Positions 17,501 to 25,417 are shown, numbered from the stretch's first letter. The stretch is DNA of 64,000 bases from Sulfuriferula plumbiphila (GCF_009938015.1 NZ_AP021884.1:1847501-1911500), one strand, 5' to 3'. The notes: generated from the sequence alone by a model not told the origin. A program made the numbers and translations.

Positions 17501-17624
17501 CCAGCGTCCGTTGGCAACCGTGGTGGTGGGCGGATTGTTCACCTCCACTGCGCTGACCTTGCTGCTGTTGCCGCTGATGTACGAGTGGGTGGAGAACCGC
17601 CGCGAACGCAAACAAGCGAAATAA
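14538..17624 (+). CDS. czcA: CzcA-like heavy-metal RND efflux pump
   Basis: 1028 residues, typical of HME-type RND pumps: a first membrane helix, large periplasmic porter loops, a central six-helix block and a second half with the same layout. The proton-relay helix reads AVGIGMMVDGAVVMVEN. It keeps one Asp (VDGAV), but the earlier Asp of classical CzcA (DFGIIVDGAV) is Gly here, so metal specificity cannot be assumed to be Co/Zn/Cd. It ends the czcICBA operon; a hairpin separates it from the PII-like gene. Confidence 0.92.
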   Translation: MLNHIVDLSLRYKVLVLVAFLLVVLLGVKAWREVPVDAFPDVTPVQVNIYTEASGLAAEDVEKLLTFPVEGVMAGLPGVEEIRSVSLFGLSYVSVYFKDNVDIYFARRLVGEKLQEVKGRIPEGYGEPVLGANSSGLGQVFWYTIESADKKLSEMDLRTLQDWNVRLVLRTAPGVDDVMSWGGQEKQYQVLINPQKLIKYGLSFKTVMETLTANNRQVGGQYLDIGQEQYLVRGLGLVGNVRDIGNVVLATREGTPVYVRDVAEVKEAPSLRSGAVTKDGKEVVLGIALQRIGENAKNVVDAVKAKLKTVQQALPAGVAINTVYDRTELVEKAVKTAENALVEGSILVVIILFLFLGEIRSAVVVIIALPLAMLISFILMQQWGLSANLMSLAGLAVGIGMMVDGAVVMVENGFRLLSHQAGKAVNKTHVILEAAREVINPTAFAILIIIVVFLPLFSLTGLEGKLFKPMALTITFAMVGSLLLTMTLVPVMSALILKPKEEKDTFIVKWAKKLYLPLLDWALENKKKVFSGALVLLVASVAVIPFLGKEFMPTLQEGGIMFRVTSIPSTSLDESIRISERLETALKTFPQTTSAIAMIGRAEKGETADVNYMEILVNLKPRDQWPKAISFPDLSRAMQDKLEQVVPTSVISATQPIQMRVEELISGVRATLALKLYGEDLTTLDRLSGELKSALEKVPGVADLSLEANKGKPQMVVKVNRDEAARYGINADEILEVVQAGIGGKAVSTLIDGVKRFDIQVWLAPDFRNSVEAINNIPIRTQSGALIPLSRVATVELDEGYSFIRREQLQRYAVIQMDVKGRDVDSFVKEAGARIKQQVKLPAGYWIEWGGAFENQQRAMAKLALIVPLTIGLIFILLYTAFNSLTYATLIIANVPFATIGGVIGLAVTGQYLSVPSAIGFIAVFGVAMLNGIVLVSFLNDQRRQGLSVREAVKQGAALRLRPVLMTASIAIFGLVPMLLSSGVGAETQRPLATVVVGGLFTSTALTLLLLPLMYEWVENRRERKQAK

Positions 17625-17633
17625 ACCAGCAGC

Positions 17634-17655
17634 GTGCGGCCTGACCGGGCCGCAC
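17634..17655 (+). other. GC hairpin between czcA and the PII-like gene
   Basis: GTGCGGCC and GGCCGCAC form a perfect 8-bp stem around TGACCG. No T run follows, so it is more likely an mRNA stability or processing element than a full terminator. Confidence 0.5.
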
Positions 17656-17680
17656 CCAATTACCCAACAGGAGAATCCGC

Positions 17681-18025
17681 ATGAAAGAAATCAAGGCTTA
17701 TATCCACAACCACCGCATCGCCGACGTGATTCGCGCCCTGAAGGAGTCAGGACTGTGCAACACGGACGGAACGCCTGGCTGCCGCAATCTTGCCGTCATC
17801 CCGGTAAAAATCCTGCTCAAGGCGATGGATACCCAGGAACAGCACTATTCCATCGAATTGGCCGAGGTAGTCATCAACGAATCGAAGCTGGAACTGGTTT
17901 GCGAGGATAACCAGGTGGACGAGCTGGTGACCATCATCGGGCACGCCGCCCGCACCGGCCAAGCCGAGGCAGGCTGGATTTATGTGACCGACATCGTCAG
18001 CGCGGCAGCCATACGCTGGTTGTAG
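17681..18025 (+). CDS. PII-like signalling protein of a metal-efflux operon
   Basis: 114 residues with a GlnB/PII-like ferredoxin fold: MKEIKAYIHNHRIADVIRAL start, HYSIELAEVVINESKLELVC, then VDELVTIIGHAARTGQAEAG and IYVTDIV. The uridylylation T-loop of true PII is replaced by LCNTDGTPGC with two Cys, which points to metal or redox sensing rather than nitrogen control. PII-like proteins of this kind are known next to RND metal pumps; their exact role is open. A good site (CAGGAG) precedes the ATG. A decayed relative lies at 22467-22610. Confidence 0.78.
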   Translation: MKEIKAYIHNHRIADVIRALKESGLCNTDGTPGCRNLAVIPVKILLKAMDTQEQHYSIELAEVVINESKLELVCEDNQVDELVTIIGHAARTGQAEAGWIYVTDIVSAAAIRWL

Positions 18026-18082
18026 GAATGAACAAGGTGCAATTTTTTGCGGGAGACCACGTTTTTTGGAAAGGAGCAAATC

Positions 18083-18415
18083 ATGGGATTGTTTGAACGG
18101 ATGCTGGGCAATTTGAGGGGCGGCAAATTCGGCGGCCACCACGGCGGCTACCAAGGCGGCCACCATAGCAGCGGTTCCAGACACGGCGGCTACGGTGCTT
18201 ATCCAGGCTATCCGCAGGGCAGCGGCCCAGGCGGCGGCAATCCCGGTAATCCCTGCCCCAAGTGCGGCAGCGCCAATGCGGGCGATGCGCGCTTTTGCCA
18301 GCAATGCGGCACTTCCCTGTCGGCCGGTAAATGTTCCGGCTGTGGCGCCGAGCTGCCGGCAGGCACCAGGTTTTGCGGCCAGTGCGGAACGCCGGCGCGC
18401 GATGCCGGAGCTTAG
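18083..18415 (+). CDS. Double zinc-ribbon protein with His/Gly-rich N-terminus (copy 1)
   Basis: 110 residues from ATG 18083 (AAGGAG site). The N-terminus starts MGLFERMLGNL, then a His-Gly-Tyr-rich stretch (FGGHHGGYQGGHH) that could bind metal. Two zinc-ribbon knuckle sets follow: CPKCGS with CQQCGT, and CSGCGA with CGQCGT. Function unknown. It is very close in sequence to 19710-20027, especially across the zinc ribbons, where the DNA is almost identical. The two copies bracket a membrane protein gene and an mgtC homologue. Confidence 0.8.
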   Translation: MGLFERMLGNLRGGKFGGHHGGYQGGHHSSGSRHGGYGAYPGYPQGSGPGGGNPGNPCPKCGSANAGDARFCQQCGTSLSAGKCSGCGAELPAGTRFCGQCGTPARDAGA

Positions 18416-18459
18416 CAGCCTTGACGCAGCCATCCCAGTGTTAGGGTGAGGAATACTCC

Positions 18460-19182
18460 TTGATTCCCTCGGGGAAGATGTTGTTGATTCTCGCGCTTGT
18501 TCCCCTGGCCGGCGCTGTCCTGGCAGGGATCGGTGTAGGGCAACTGCGCACCAGGCAGTATGGGGGATGGTTTGCCGCGGGCGCGGTCTGTGCTGCTACC
18601 GCGGCGAGCCTGCTTCCTGCCCTGACTGGGACCAAGCCTGCTTTCGCCTTGTTGCTGGGCCTTTCTTTGGGATGCGTGGCAGGCATCGCCATTTACGCGC
18701 TGACGGAATTCTTATGGCCCCCGAATCTGGCGAACCTGCGAGGCAGTCGTCGGGAGGTGCGGGACGAGGAAAAACGCGTCGCAAATACCATTTTAGCCGT
18801 GCTGCTCGTCGCCTTTTGCATCGGTGTCGCGTATTCCGCGAAGGTGGCCGAGTCCGTGGCCGTGATGCTCTGCCTCTCGGTGCAGCTCTTTTGGCTCGCC
18901 TTCGCGCTTGCAACCCCTGCCGTGAAGTTTGCTGCACGCGCCACGATGGGATTGGCGCTTGCCGTTATCGTGTTGCTTGGCCTAATGGTGGGCATGGCGC
19001 TTGCGGAAGGATTAACCGGGACAGGCCTTGTCGCCAGCCTTGCTTCGGGATTCGGGGCGGTCATATATATGGCTGTCCACCCGTTGCTTGCCGGTTTGGA
19101 CAAGGGCAGTGAGCCGCGTGCCTTGGCTGCAAGTTTTTTGGCAGGGTATGGCGCAGCGCTGGCCCTTGTGGCCGTTGTATAA
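18460..19182 (+). CDS. Polytopic membrane protein of unknown function in the metal block
   Basis: 240 residues, seven or eight predicted membrane helices. TTG 18460 has GAGGA in position; ATG 18478 has only a badly spaced site. A charged cytoplasmic loop (NLRGSRREVRDEEKRVAN) splits the helices into two groups. The length and helix number resemble ZIP-like transporters, but no His-rich loop or diagnostic metal motif is seen, so I do not assign it. It sits between zinc-ribbon copy 1 and the MgtC homologue, close enough for one transcript. Confidence 0.7.
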   Translation: MIPSGKMLLILALVPLAGAVLAGIGVGQLRTRQYGGWFAAGAVCAATAASLLPALTGTKPAFALLLGLSLGCVAGIAIYALTEFLWPPNLANLRGSRREVRDEEKRVANTILAVLLVAFCIGVAYSAKVAESVAVMLCLSVQLFWLAFALATPAVKFAARATMGLALAVIVLLGLMVGMALAEGLTGTGLVASLASGFGAVIYMAVHPLLAGLDKGSEPRALAASFLAGYGAALALVAVV

Positions 19183-19205
19183 GCAAGAGGAGATGAACGA
19201 AAAAA

Positions 19206-19646
19206 ATGGATATCGAAACTGAACTTCTTTATGCCGCGCGCATGATGGTCGCTGCGCTGATAGGCGGCTTGATCGGCTGGGAAAGAGAGCGTCATGCGAG
19301 CGACGCGGGCATTCGAACTTACATGGCGATCGCTATAGGAGCGTGCGCATTCAGCCTGATATCCGCCCATGTAGCCAATGATCCGACCCGTATCGCGGCA
19401 CAAGTCGTCACCGGCATAGGCTTTATCGGGGCAGGCGTCATTTTCCAGGATAAGGGGGGCGTGGCAGGGCTAACGACCGCCGCAACGCTTTGGGCGACAG
19501 CCGCAGTGGGCATGGCCAGCGCTTTCGGGATGTACGTGTTGGCGATCGTCACGGGCGGGCTGATTTTTACAACCCTCGCGCTTCACCACTTACCCGGCTG
19601 GAAGCGGCTTAGCGAAAAACAGGGCAACCGGGACCATCTCGAGTAA
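19206..19646 (+). CDS. MgtC/SapB-family membrane protein
   Basis: 146 residues with the MgtC N-terminal membrane domain: MMVAALIGGLIGWERERH (conserved Arg/Glu after the first helix), GIRTYMAIAIGACAFSLIS, VVTGIGFIGAGVIFQDKG and GLTTAATLWATAAVGMASAF. The soluble C-terminal ACT-like domain of MgtC is absent, as in SapB-type short forms. The family is linked to magnesium stress and inhibition of the F1Fo ATP synthase; in this setting a general metal-stress role is likely. It lies 24 bp after the preceding membrane-protein gene. Confidence 0.88.
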   Translation: MDIETELLYAARMMVAALIGGLIGWERERHASDAGIRTYMAIAIGACAFSLISAHVANDPTRIAAQVVTGIGFIGAGVIFQDKGGVAGLTTAATLWATAAVGMASAFGMYVLAIVTGGLIFTTLALHHLPGWKRLSEKQGNRDHLE

Positions 19647-19709
19647 GAAGGTTCTCAAATAGCATGGACAATTTTTGTCATTTTTAAATCAATTGCAAAG
19701 GAGTAAATC

Positions 19710-20027
19710 ATGGGATTGTTTGAACGGATGTTGGGCAATTTAATGGGCGGCAGATTCGGAGGCGGCCATGGTGGTTATCAAGGCGGTCATCACGGCGGCT
19801 CCAAACATGGCGGCTACGGTGCTTATCCAGGCTATCCGCAGGGCACTAACCCAAGTGGTAGCAATCCCGGCAATCCCTGCCCCAAGTGCGGCAGCGCCAA
19901 TGCGGGCGATGCGCGCTTTTGCCAGCAATGCGGCACTTCCCTGTCGGCCGGTAAATGTTCCGGCTGCGGCGCGGAACTGCCGGCGGGCACCCAGTTTTGC
20001 GGCCAGTGCGGCAAACCCCAGCAGTAA
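19710..20027 (+). CDS. Double zinc-ribbon protein with His/Gly-rich N-terminus (copy 2)
   Basis: 105 residues; ATG 19710 with AAGGAG upstream. Same plan as 18083-18415: MGLFERMLGNL, a HGGYQGGHHGG stretch, CPKCGS/CQQCGT and CSGCGA/CGQCGK ribbons, but a shorter end. The near-identical zinc-ribbon DNA with a more divergent N-terminal part implies recent duplication or gene conversion. It precedes the P1B-4 ATPase by 48 bp and is probably in its operon. Confidence 0.8.
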   Translation: MGLFERMLGNLMGGRFGGGHGGYQGGHHGGSKHGGYGAYPGYPQGTNPSGSNPGNPCPKCGSANAGDARFCQQCGTSLSAGKCSGCGAELPAGTQFCGQCGKPQQ

Positions 20028-20075
20028 CGCAGCGCATACCCCGCTGTAGTCATTTGATTCTTGAGGAGCAGCATC

Positions 20076-22415
20076 ATGGCCGAAAAACTTAAACTGGACT
20101 TGTCCCTGGTCTTGCCGGATGTCGCTGATGAGCGCGACGCCTGCGTGGGGCGGCTGACTAGATTGCTGCAGGCCGAGGGCTTGGAAAAGGTACACCTGGT
20201 CAGCGAAGACGGCGGCACCCGCCTTTGCCTGCACTACGACCCGCAGCAGTTCAGCGTGAGCCGGGTGCGCGAGCTGGCGCAAGCGGCCGGGGCCAAGCTC
20301 GGCAACCACTATCGTCACGAGAGCCTGCGTATCGACGGCATGGACTGCCCTACCTGCGCCACGGTGATCGAGCACGCGCTGTCGCGCATGGACGGCGTGC
20401 TGGAAGCCTCCGTGAGCTACGCCGCAGAACGGCTGCGCCTGGAGTACGACAGCGAGAAAATTGAGCGTCCAGCAATTGTCCGTCGCATCCGGGCGCTCGG
20501 TTATGCCGTGCTGGAGGAAGGCCGCGAGGCCGGATGGTTCGCCGAGCATCGGGAGCTCATTTTCAGCGGCGTGGCCGGCCTGCTGTTGCTGGCGGGCTGG
20601 CTGGCGGGTCTCGCCGGCACGCCGCGCGCCCTCTCGCTCGGCCTGTTGCTGGGCGCCTACGCGGCGGGTGGCTTCTATACCCTGCGCGACGCCTGGCAGA
20701 GTTTGAAGAGCCGCAGCTTCGACATCGACACCCTGATGATCGTCGCGGCGGCCGGGGCGGCGGCGCTTGGCGCCTGGGAGGAAGGCGCGCTGCTGCTGTT
20801 CCTGTTCAGCCTGGGTCATGCGCTGGAACACATGGCCATGGACCGCGCGCGCAAGGCTATCGAATCGCTGGCAGAACTGGCGCCCAAGATCGCACTGGTG
20901 CAGCGGGATGGCGCGGAAGTCGAAGTGCGGGTGGAGGAATTGCTGCGTGGCGACCGGGTGATCGTCAAGCCCGGCAGCCGCATCCCCGCCGACGGCCAGG
21001 TGGCGACCGGCAACTCGGCGGTGGACCAGTCGCCGGTCACCGGCGAATCCATGCCGGTGGACAAGCAGCCGGGCGACAAGGTATTCGCCGGCACGGTCAA
21101 CGGCGAGGGCGCGCTCATTGTCGAAGTCACCCGGCTGGCGCGCGAAAGCACGCTGGCGCGCATGGTCACGATGGTGGCCGAGGCGCAGACGCAGAAATCG
21201 CCCACGCAACGCTTCACCGACCGATTCGAGCGGATCTTCGTGCCCGTCGTGCTGGTGGGCGTTACATTGCTTATCGTGCTGCCGCCGCTGTTCGGCTTCC
21301 CCTTCGCCGAATCCTTTTACCGCGCCATGGCGGTGCTGGTGGCGGCCTCCCCGTGCGCGCTCGCCATCGCCACCCCGTCGGCGGTGCTGTCCGGCATTGC
21401 GCGTGCCGCGCGCGGCGGCGTGCTAATCAAGGGCGGCGCGCATCTGGAAAATCTCGGCGTGCTCACCGCCATCGCCTTCGACAAGACCGGCACCCTGACC
21501 GTCGGCAAGCCCAAGGTGACCGACGTCGTTGCCTTCAGCGGGAGCGAGGACGAATTGCTGAAAATCGCCGCCGCCGTGGAAAGCCGCAGCGCCCATCCGC
21601 TGGCGCAGGCGGTGGTGGCGGAGGCGACGCGGCGCGGCTTAGCCTGGGGCGAAGCGGCGGCGGTGGAAGCCGTGACCGGCAAGGGGCTGCGCGCCGAATT
21701 CGACGGCAAAAAGGTCGCCATCGGCAACGCCAGGCTGTTTGACGGCGAAGCCCTCCCCGAAGCGGTTCAGCAACACACAGAACGCCTCCAGACGGAAGGA
21801 AAAACCATCATGCTGGTCCAGGCGGACGGGCAATTCCTGGGTGTATTGGGTCTGGCCGATACCCCGCGCGAAGGCGTGAAGCAGGTACTAGAACGACTGC
21901 GCCGGATCGGCATCCGCAAGACCATCATGCTCACCGGCGACAGCGAACGCGTGGGCCGTGCCATTGCAAATGTGGTGGGCCTAGACGAAGTGCAAGCGGG
22001 CCTGTTGCCGGAAGACAAGGTCAAAGCCATGGAGGAACTCGGGCAGCGCTACAGGCAGGTGGCCATGGTCGGCGATGGGGTCAACGACGCCCCGGCCATG
22101 GCGCGCGCCACGGTCGGGATCGCCATGGGCGGCGCCGGCACCGATGTGGCGCTGGAAACCGCGGACGTGGCGCTGATGGCCGACGATCTTTCCAAGCTGC
22201 CCTTTGCCGTGGCCTTGAGCCGTGCGTCAAGGCGCATCATTCGCCAGAACCTGTGGGTGTCGCTGGGCGTGGTGGCATTGTTGATTCCTGCCACCCTGTT
22301 TGGCTGGGCCGGGATCGGCGTGGCAGTATTGATACACGAGGGTTCGACCTTAGTCGTCGTGATCAATGCCTTACGTCTGCTGGCCTACGAGGATCAGGCA
22401 AGCGCTTCTGCCTGA
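20076..22415 (+). CDS. P1B-4-type (SPC motif) heavy-metal ATPase with two HMA-like domains
   Basis: 779 residues; ATG 20076 with GAGGAG. The first HMA-like domain (residues 1-75) lacks the CxxC metal pair; the second has GMDCPTCATVIEHAL (near 88). Then actuator motif SPVTGESMPV, ion motif ASPCALAIATP near 423, DKTGTLT near 468, SRSAHPLAQ, MLTGDSE and GDGVNDAPAM. SPC with a terminal HEGSTLVVVINALRLL helix is the signature of the P1B-4 group (Co, Zn or Fe export in studied members). It is a different class from the APC pump at 7812. Confidence 0.9.
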   Translation: MAEKLKLDLSLVLPDVADERDACVGRLTRLLQAEGLEKVHLVSEDGGTRLCLHYDPQQFSVSRVRELAQAAGAKLGNHYRHESLRIDGMDCPTCATVIEHALSRMDGVLEASVSYAAERLRLEYDSEKIERPAIVRRIRALGYAVLEEGREAGWFAEHRELIFSGVAGLLLLAGWLAGLAGTPRALSLGLLLGAYAAGGFYTLRDAWQSLKSRSFDIDTLMIVAAAGAAALGAWEEGALLLFLFSLGHALEHMAMDRARKAIESLAELAPKIALVQRDGAEVEVRVEELLRGDRVIVKPGSRIPADGQVATGNSAVDQSPVTGESMPVDKQPGDKVFAGTVNGEGALIVEVTRLARESTLARMVTMVAEAQTQKSPTQRFTDRFERIFVPVVLVGVTLLIVLPPLFGFPFAESFYRAMAVLVAASPCALAIATPSAVLSGIARAARGGVLIKGGAHLENLGVLTAIAFDKTGTLTVGKPKVTDVVAFSGSEDELLKIAAAVESRSAHPLAQAVVAEATRRGLAWGEAAAVEAVTGKGLRAEFDGKKVAIGNARLFDGEALPEAVQQHTERLQTEGKTIMLVQADGQFLGVLGLADTPREGVKQVLERLRRIGIRKTIMLTGDSERVGRAIANVVGLDEVQAGLLPEDKVKAMEELGQRYRQVAMVGDGVNDAPAMARATVGIAMGGAGTDVALETADVALMADDLSKLPFAVALSRASRRIIRQNLWVSLGVVALLIPATLFGWAGIGVAVLIHEGSTLVVVINALRLLAYEDQASASA

Positions 22416-22466
22416 AATGCAACCTATCAGGATCACCAGTGAGGTTGATTTACCCGAAAACCTGAA

Positions 22467-22610
22467 GTTCATGTGGTGGACGCCAAGGAGCAACGGTATT
22501 CGATCGAATTGGCCGAAGCGGTCATCAACGGGACCATCAGGTGGACCAATGATGGGCATCATCGAGAGCTGCTCGGACGGATCAATCTGAGGCCAGTTGG
22601 ATCTAAGTGA
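22467..22610 (+). pseudogene. Remnant of a PII-like gene
   Basis: Forty-seven codons read VHVVDAKEQRYSIELAEAVI and then lose similarity before a TGA. The first 21 residues match the middle of the intact PII-like protein at 17681 (AMDTQEQHYSIELAEVVIN). No start or N-terminus is present. It follows the P1B-4 ATPase, so that pump probably once had its own PII-like partner. Confidence 0.65.
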
Positions 22611-22819
22611 TGGAGGTGCTGACCGTCTCTAATGGGTCGATGCTGTCGGCCACCCCCAAAGGATGAGCGGCCACTTTGCAATGGGTACACCAACAGACAT
22701 CATGACGCGATCGGTTGTCCTGCTGCACGTAGGTTGGTGGAGCGAGCGATGGCTGTGCTGCGTTTTTCGCTTGCCGCTTGAACCGGAACGTTGGGGACGC
22801 GTGTGGCAGAGTGAAAGAG

Positions 22820-23743
22820 ATGCCGGGGGACGCTGAATTGGAACTGCGCCATTTTCGCTACTTTATCGCCGTGGCCGAGGAACTGCACTTCGCTCGCGCG
22901 GCCGAGCGGCTGCATATCGAACAGTCACCACTGTCGCGGGCGATCAAGGATCTGGAGTACGATTTGGACGTGCAACTGTTCGAACGCACTACTCGCAGCA
23001 CCCGTTTGACCTGGGCCGGACAAGTATTCCTGGACGAAGCTCACCGCGTGCTGTCCACGCTGGAACAGGCTATCGCCAGCACTAAGGCGGCCGCCACCGG
23101 CTATCGCGGCACGCTGCGCATCGCGCTGTCCGACAGCATTGATCCACTGCGGCTTGCTGCCCTACTGGCACAGTGTCGCGAGGAGGAACCCGATGTCGAA
23201 ATCCGCCTGTTCGAGGTTCCCTTGGCGGAGCAGGTGAAAGGCCTGCGTGGCGGTCTGTATGACGCTGGATTCGCCCAAGCGGCCGAGGCCGGCGAAGCCA
23301 TCGTCGTTCAGCCCGTGTGGAACGATCCGCTGGTGATCGCCGTTCCGGCGCGTCATCCGCTGCTGGCGCACAAACGTATTCCATTGGCGGAATTGATCCG
23401 CTACCCGCTGGTGCTTTGCCACCCGGAAATTTGCGAAGGCTGTTACCGGCAGATCGAGCGCATCTTGCGCACTGTCGATGCAGAACCTGTCGTGGCCGAA
23501 CATGCGGCGACCTTCGACCTGATGATGACGCTGGTTGCCGCTGGCTACGGACTCAGCTTTGCCAACGAGTCCCACATGATGATCTGCCGTCACCCGGAGG
23601 TCGTGGCTCGCCCGCTGGCGGGGCGACCCCTAATGTTGACCACCTACTTGCTGCGGCTCAACACGGAATCCTCCGAACCACTGAGCCGCTTCGCCGCCCG
23701 AGTGGTTGCCGCAGAGAACTCGAATTCAAGCGCGGAGACATGA
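22820..23743 (+). CDS. LysR-family transcriptional regulator
   Basis: 307 residues from ATG 22820 (GTG 22811 possible). N-terminal LysR helix-turn-helix: LELRHFRYFIAVAEELHFAR, AAERLHIEQSPLSRAIKDLE, LFERTTRSTRLTWAG. The effector domain follows (LRIALSDSIDPLRLAALLAQ, then DPLVIAVPARHPLL). The target is unknown. An EexN-like lipoprotein gene follows 37 bp on, which links it to the conjugation functions of the island rather than to the metal block. Confidence 0.88.
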   Translation: MPGDAELELRHFRYFIAVAEELHFARAAERLHIEQSPLSRAIKDLEYDLDVQLFERTTRSTRLTWAGQVFLDEAHRVLSTLEQAIASTKAAATGYRGTLRIALSDSIDPLRLAALLAQCREEEPDVEIRLFEVPLAEQVKGLRGGLYDAGFAQAAEAGEAIVVQPVWNDPLVIAVPARHPLLAHKRIPLAELIRYPLVLCHPEICEGCYRQIERILRTVDAEPVVAEHAATFDLMMTLVAAGYGLSFANESHMMICRHPEVVARPLAGRPLMLTTYLLRLNTESSEPLSRFAARVVAAENSNSSAET

Positions 23744-23780
23744 GGTAGCCGCTCGCACGCCCACATCAATAGGAAACGAC

Positions 23781-24029
23781 ATGAAGAAAACCAGTTTGCT
23801 GCTGTTGGCCTTGGTTCTGACCGCCTGCGAAAAACCTGCACCGACCGACACCGTCGAATCGCTAGTCGCCAATCCCGAACGGCTCAAGGAAGTGGAACGC
23901 CTGTGCAGGGCAGATCACGCGAAGATGGGTGACACCCTCTGCAACGCGGCGAGCGAAGCACGCCGCCGACGCTTCATGGGGAACGGCAAAGGCAAATACA
24001 CACCGCAGCAACCCGCGCCGCAAAACTGA
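23781..24029 (+). CDS. EexN/TrbK-like lipoprotein, orphan copy
   Basis: 82 residues with a lipoprotein signal ending in VLTAC, then TVESLVANPERLKEVERLCR, AKMGDTLCNAASEARRRRFMG. The same pattern is found in the trb operon protein at 34561. EexN/TrbK lipoproteins give entry exclusion: they stop a donor from receiving a second copy of the element. This copy sits apart from the trb genes, behind the LysR gene. Confidence 0.78.
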   Translation: MKKTSLLLLALVLTACEKPAPTDTVESLVANPERLKEVERLCRADHAKMGDTLCNAASEARRRRFMGNGKGKYTPQQPAPQN

Positions 24030-24232
24030 TGCCTCGACCCGGAGCACTACACACCGATCGGGTGGACTCGGTCGTATGTGGTGATACGTGCCTGCTCATC
24101 GGAAGGCATGACGTACCGATGACTAGTAGTTCTCGTAGATAAGTGCGTCCATGTTGCATGGTGGGACCTCGAGGTTCGTTGGTTTCTCCGATGGTCTGCC
24201 ATGACGCATCTTTCCTGCACTCTGTCGGGTCC

Positions 24233-24261
24233 TTGACAAAATAGGACGACTGCCCTATTTT
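24233..24261 (+). promoter_or_regulatory. nemA promoter
   Basis: -35 TTGACA (24233-24238) and -10 TATTTT (24256-24261) with the ideal 17-bp spacer. A partial palindrome ATAGG-ACGACTGC-CCTAT (24241-24258) fills the spacer. It points at the flavin oxidoreductase gene at 24319. Confidence 0.75.
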
Positions 24262-24270
24262 ACATCATCA

Positions 24271-24288
24271 GTAGGACGGTCGTCCTAC
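24271..24288. promoter_or_regulatory. TetR/NemR-type operator
   Basis: GTAGGACG-GT-CGTCCTAC is a perfect 18-bp palindrome just downstream of the -10 box, where bound repressor would block transcription. The half-site TAGGACG also occurs in the promoter spacer, giving two sites. Likely bound by the TetR-family product encoded at 25418. Confidence 0.78.
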
Positions 24289-24318
24289 CCCGACGGCACC
24301 AGAGCAAAAGGAATCATC

Positions 24319-25407
24319 ATGTCCGCAGACTTGTTCGAGCCATTCCAGTTGGGTGACCTGACACTCACCAACCGGATGGTCATGGCGCCGATGACGCGTA
24401 ATCGCGCCGATGAAAACGGCGTCGTACTTCCCATGATGGTGACCTACTATCAACAACGTGCCAGCGCCGGTCTGATCGTTACCGAGTCCGCCCCCGTCTC
24501 ACCAGAGGGCGTGGGCTATCCCTTCACCCCGGGGATTTACACTGATGCCCAGGCGGCAAGCTGGCTCCGCGTGACCGATGCGGTGCATTCGGCCGGTGGC
24601 CATGTCTTTGTTCAGCTGCAGCACTGCGGACGGATTTCCCACCCGAGCTTGCTGCCAAACAACGCCGCACCCGTAGGTCCATCGGCGTTGCGCCCGACGG
24701 GGCAGGCAGTCACCTACACCGGCATGCAGGATTTCGTGACGCCGCGCGCACTCGATACCCGCGAAATTCCAGGTATCGTGGCGCAATTCCAGCGCGGCGC
24801 AGAGATGGCCAAGCGCGCAGGCTTCGACGGCATGGAAGTACATGGCGCCAACGGCTATATCATCGACCAGTTTCTGCGCGACGGCAGTAACCGCCGCACC
24901 GACGCGTATGGCGGCAGCGTGCAGAACCGCATGCGCCTATTGAACGAAATCCTCGATGCGGTGTGCGCGGTGTGGCCGGCGCGACGTGTGGGCGTGCGCT
25001 TAAGCCCCGAGAACAGTTTTAACTCGATGTCGGATTCCGATCCGCAAGCGCACTTCGGCTATTTCACCGAGCAGTTAAGTCCGCGTGGGCTGGCCTATAT
25101 GCATGTGCTCGAAGGTGACATGATGACGAAGGCCGGCGCACTGGATTATCGTGCCTTGCGCTCGCGGTTTGCAGGTCCATATATCGCCAACAACGGGTAC
25201 GACTTGGTGCGCGCCCAAACCGCAGTACGTAGTGGCGCCGCAGACCTAGTTGCTTTCGGAATTCCGTTCTTGGCCAATCCCGACCTGGTACGCCGTTATC
25301 GGGAGAACCTGCCGTTAAACGCGACCGATCCATCCACTTTCTACGGAGGAGGCGCGGCAGGGTATACCGACTATCCTTTGTATCGTGGCGAGGAAACTTG
25401 GGCGTGA
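24319..25407 (+). CDS. nemA: Old-yellow-enzyme flavin oxidoreductase (NemA-like)
   Basis: 362 residues, the usual OYE length. FMN-dependent reduction of activated C=C bonds and nitro compounds with NAD(P)H. Seen: LTLTNRMVMAPMTRNRA at the N-terminus, EVHGANGYIIDQFLRDGSN with the substrate-binding His-x-x-Asn (175 and 178), RTDAYGGSVQNR, and the FMN phosphate region PYIANNGYDLVRAQ and AFGIPFLANPDLVRR. It heads an operon with a TetR-type regulator, as in nemRA of enterics but in reversed order. Removes reactive electrophiles. Confidence 0.92.
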   Translation: MSADLFEPFQLGDLTLTNRMVMAPMTRNRADENGVVLPMMVTYYQQRASAGLIVTESAPVSPEGVGYPFTPGIYTDAQAASWLRVTDAVHSAGGHVFVQLQHCGRISHPSLLPNNAAPVGPSALRPTGQAVTYTGMQDFVTPRALDTREIPGIVAQFQRGAEMAKRAGFDGMEVHGANGYIIDQFLRDGSNRRTDAYGGSVQNRMRLLNEILDAVCAVWPARRVGVRLSPENSFNSMSDSDPQAHFGYFTEQLSPRGLAYMHVLEGDMMTKAGALDYRALRSRFAGPYIANNGYDLVRAQTAVRSGAADLVAFGIPFLANPDLVRRYRENLPLNATDPSTFYGGGAAGYTDYPLYRGEETWA

Positions 25408-25417
25408 GGTGGTTTTC

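Noticed and set aside
13353-17615. Long minus-strand frames opposite czcB and czcA (up to 386 codons)
   Set aside because: They mirror GC-rich coding DNA, are rich in His, Arg and Gln without domains, and lie opposite strongly supported genes.
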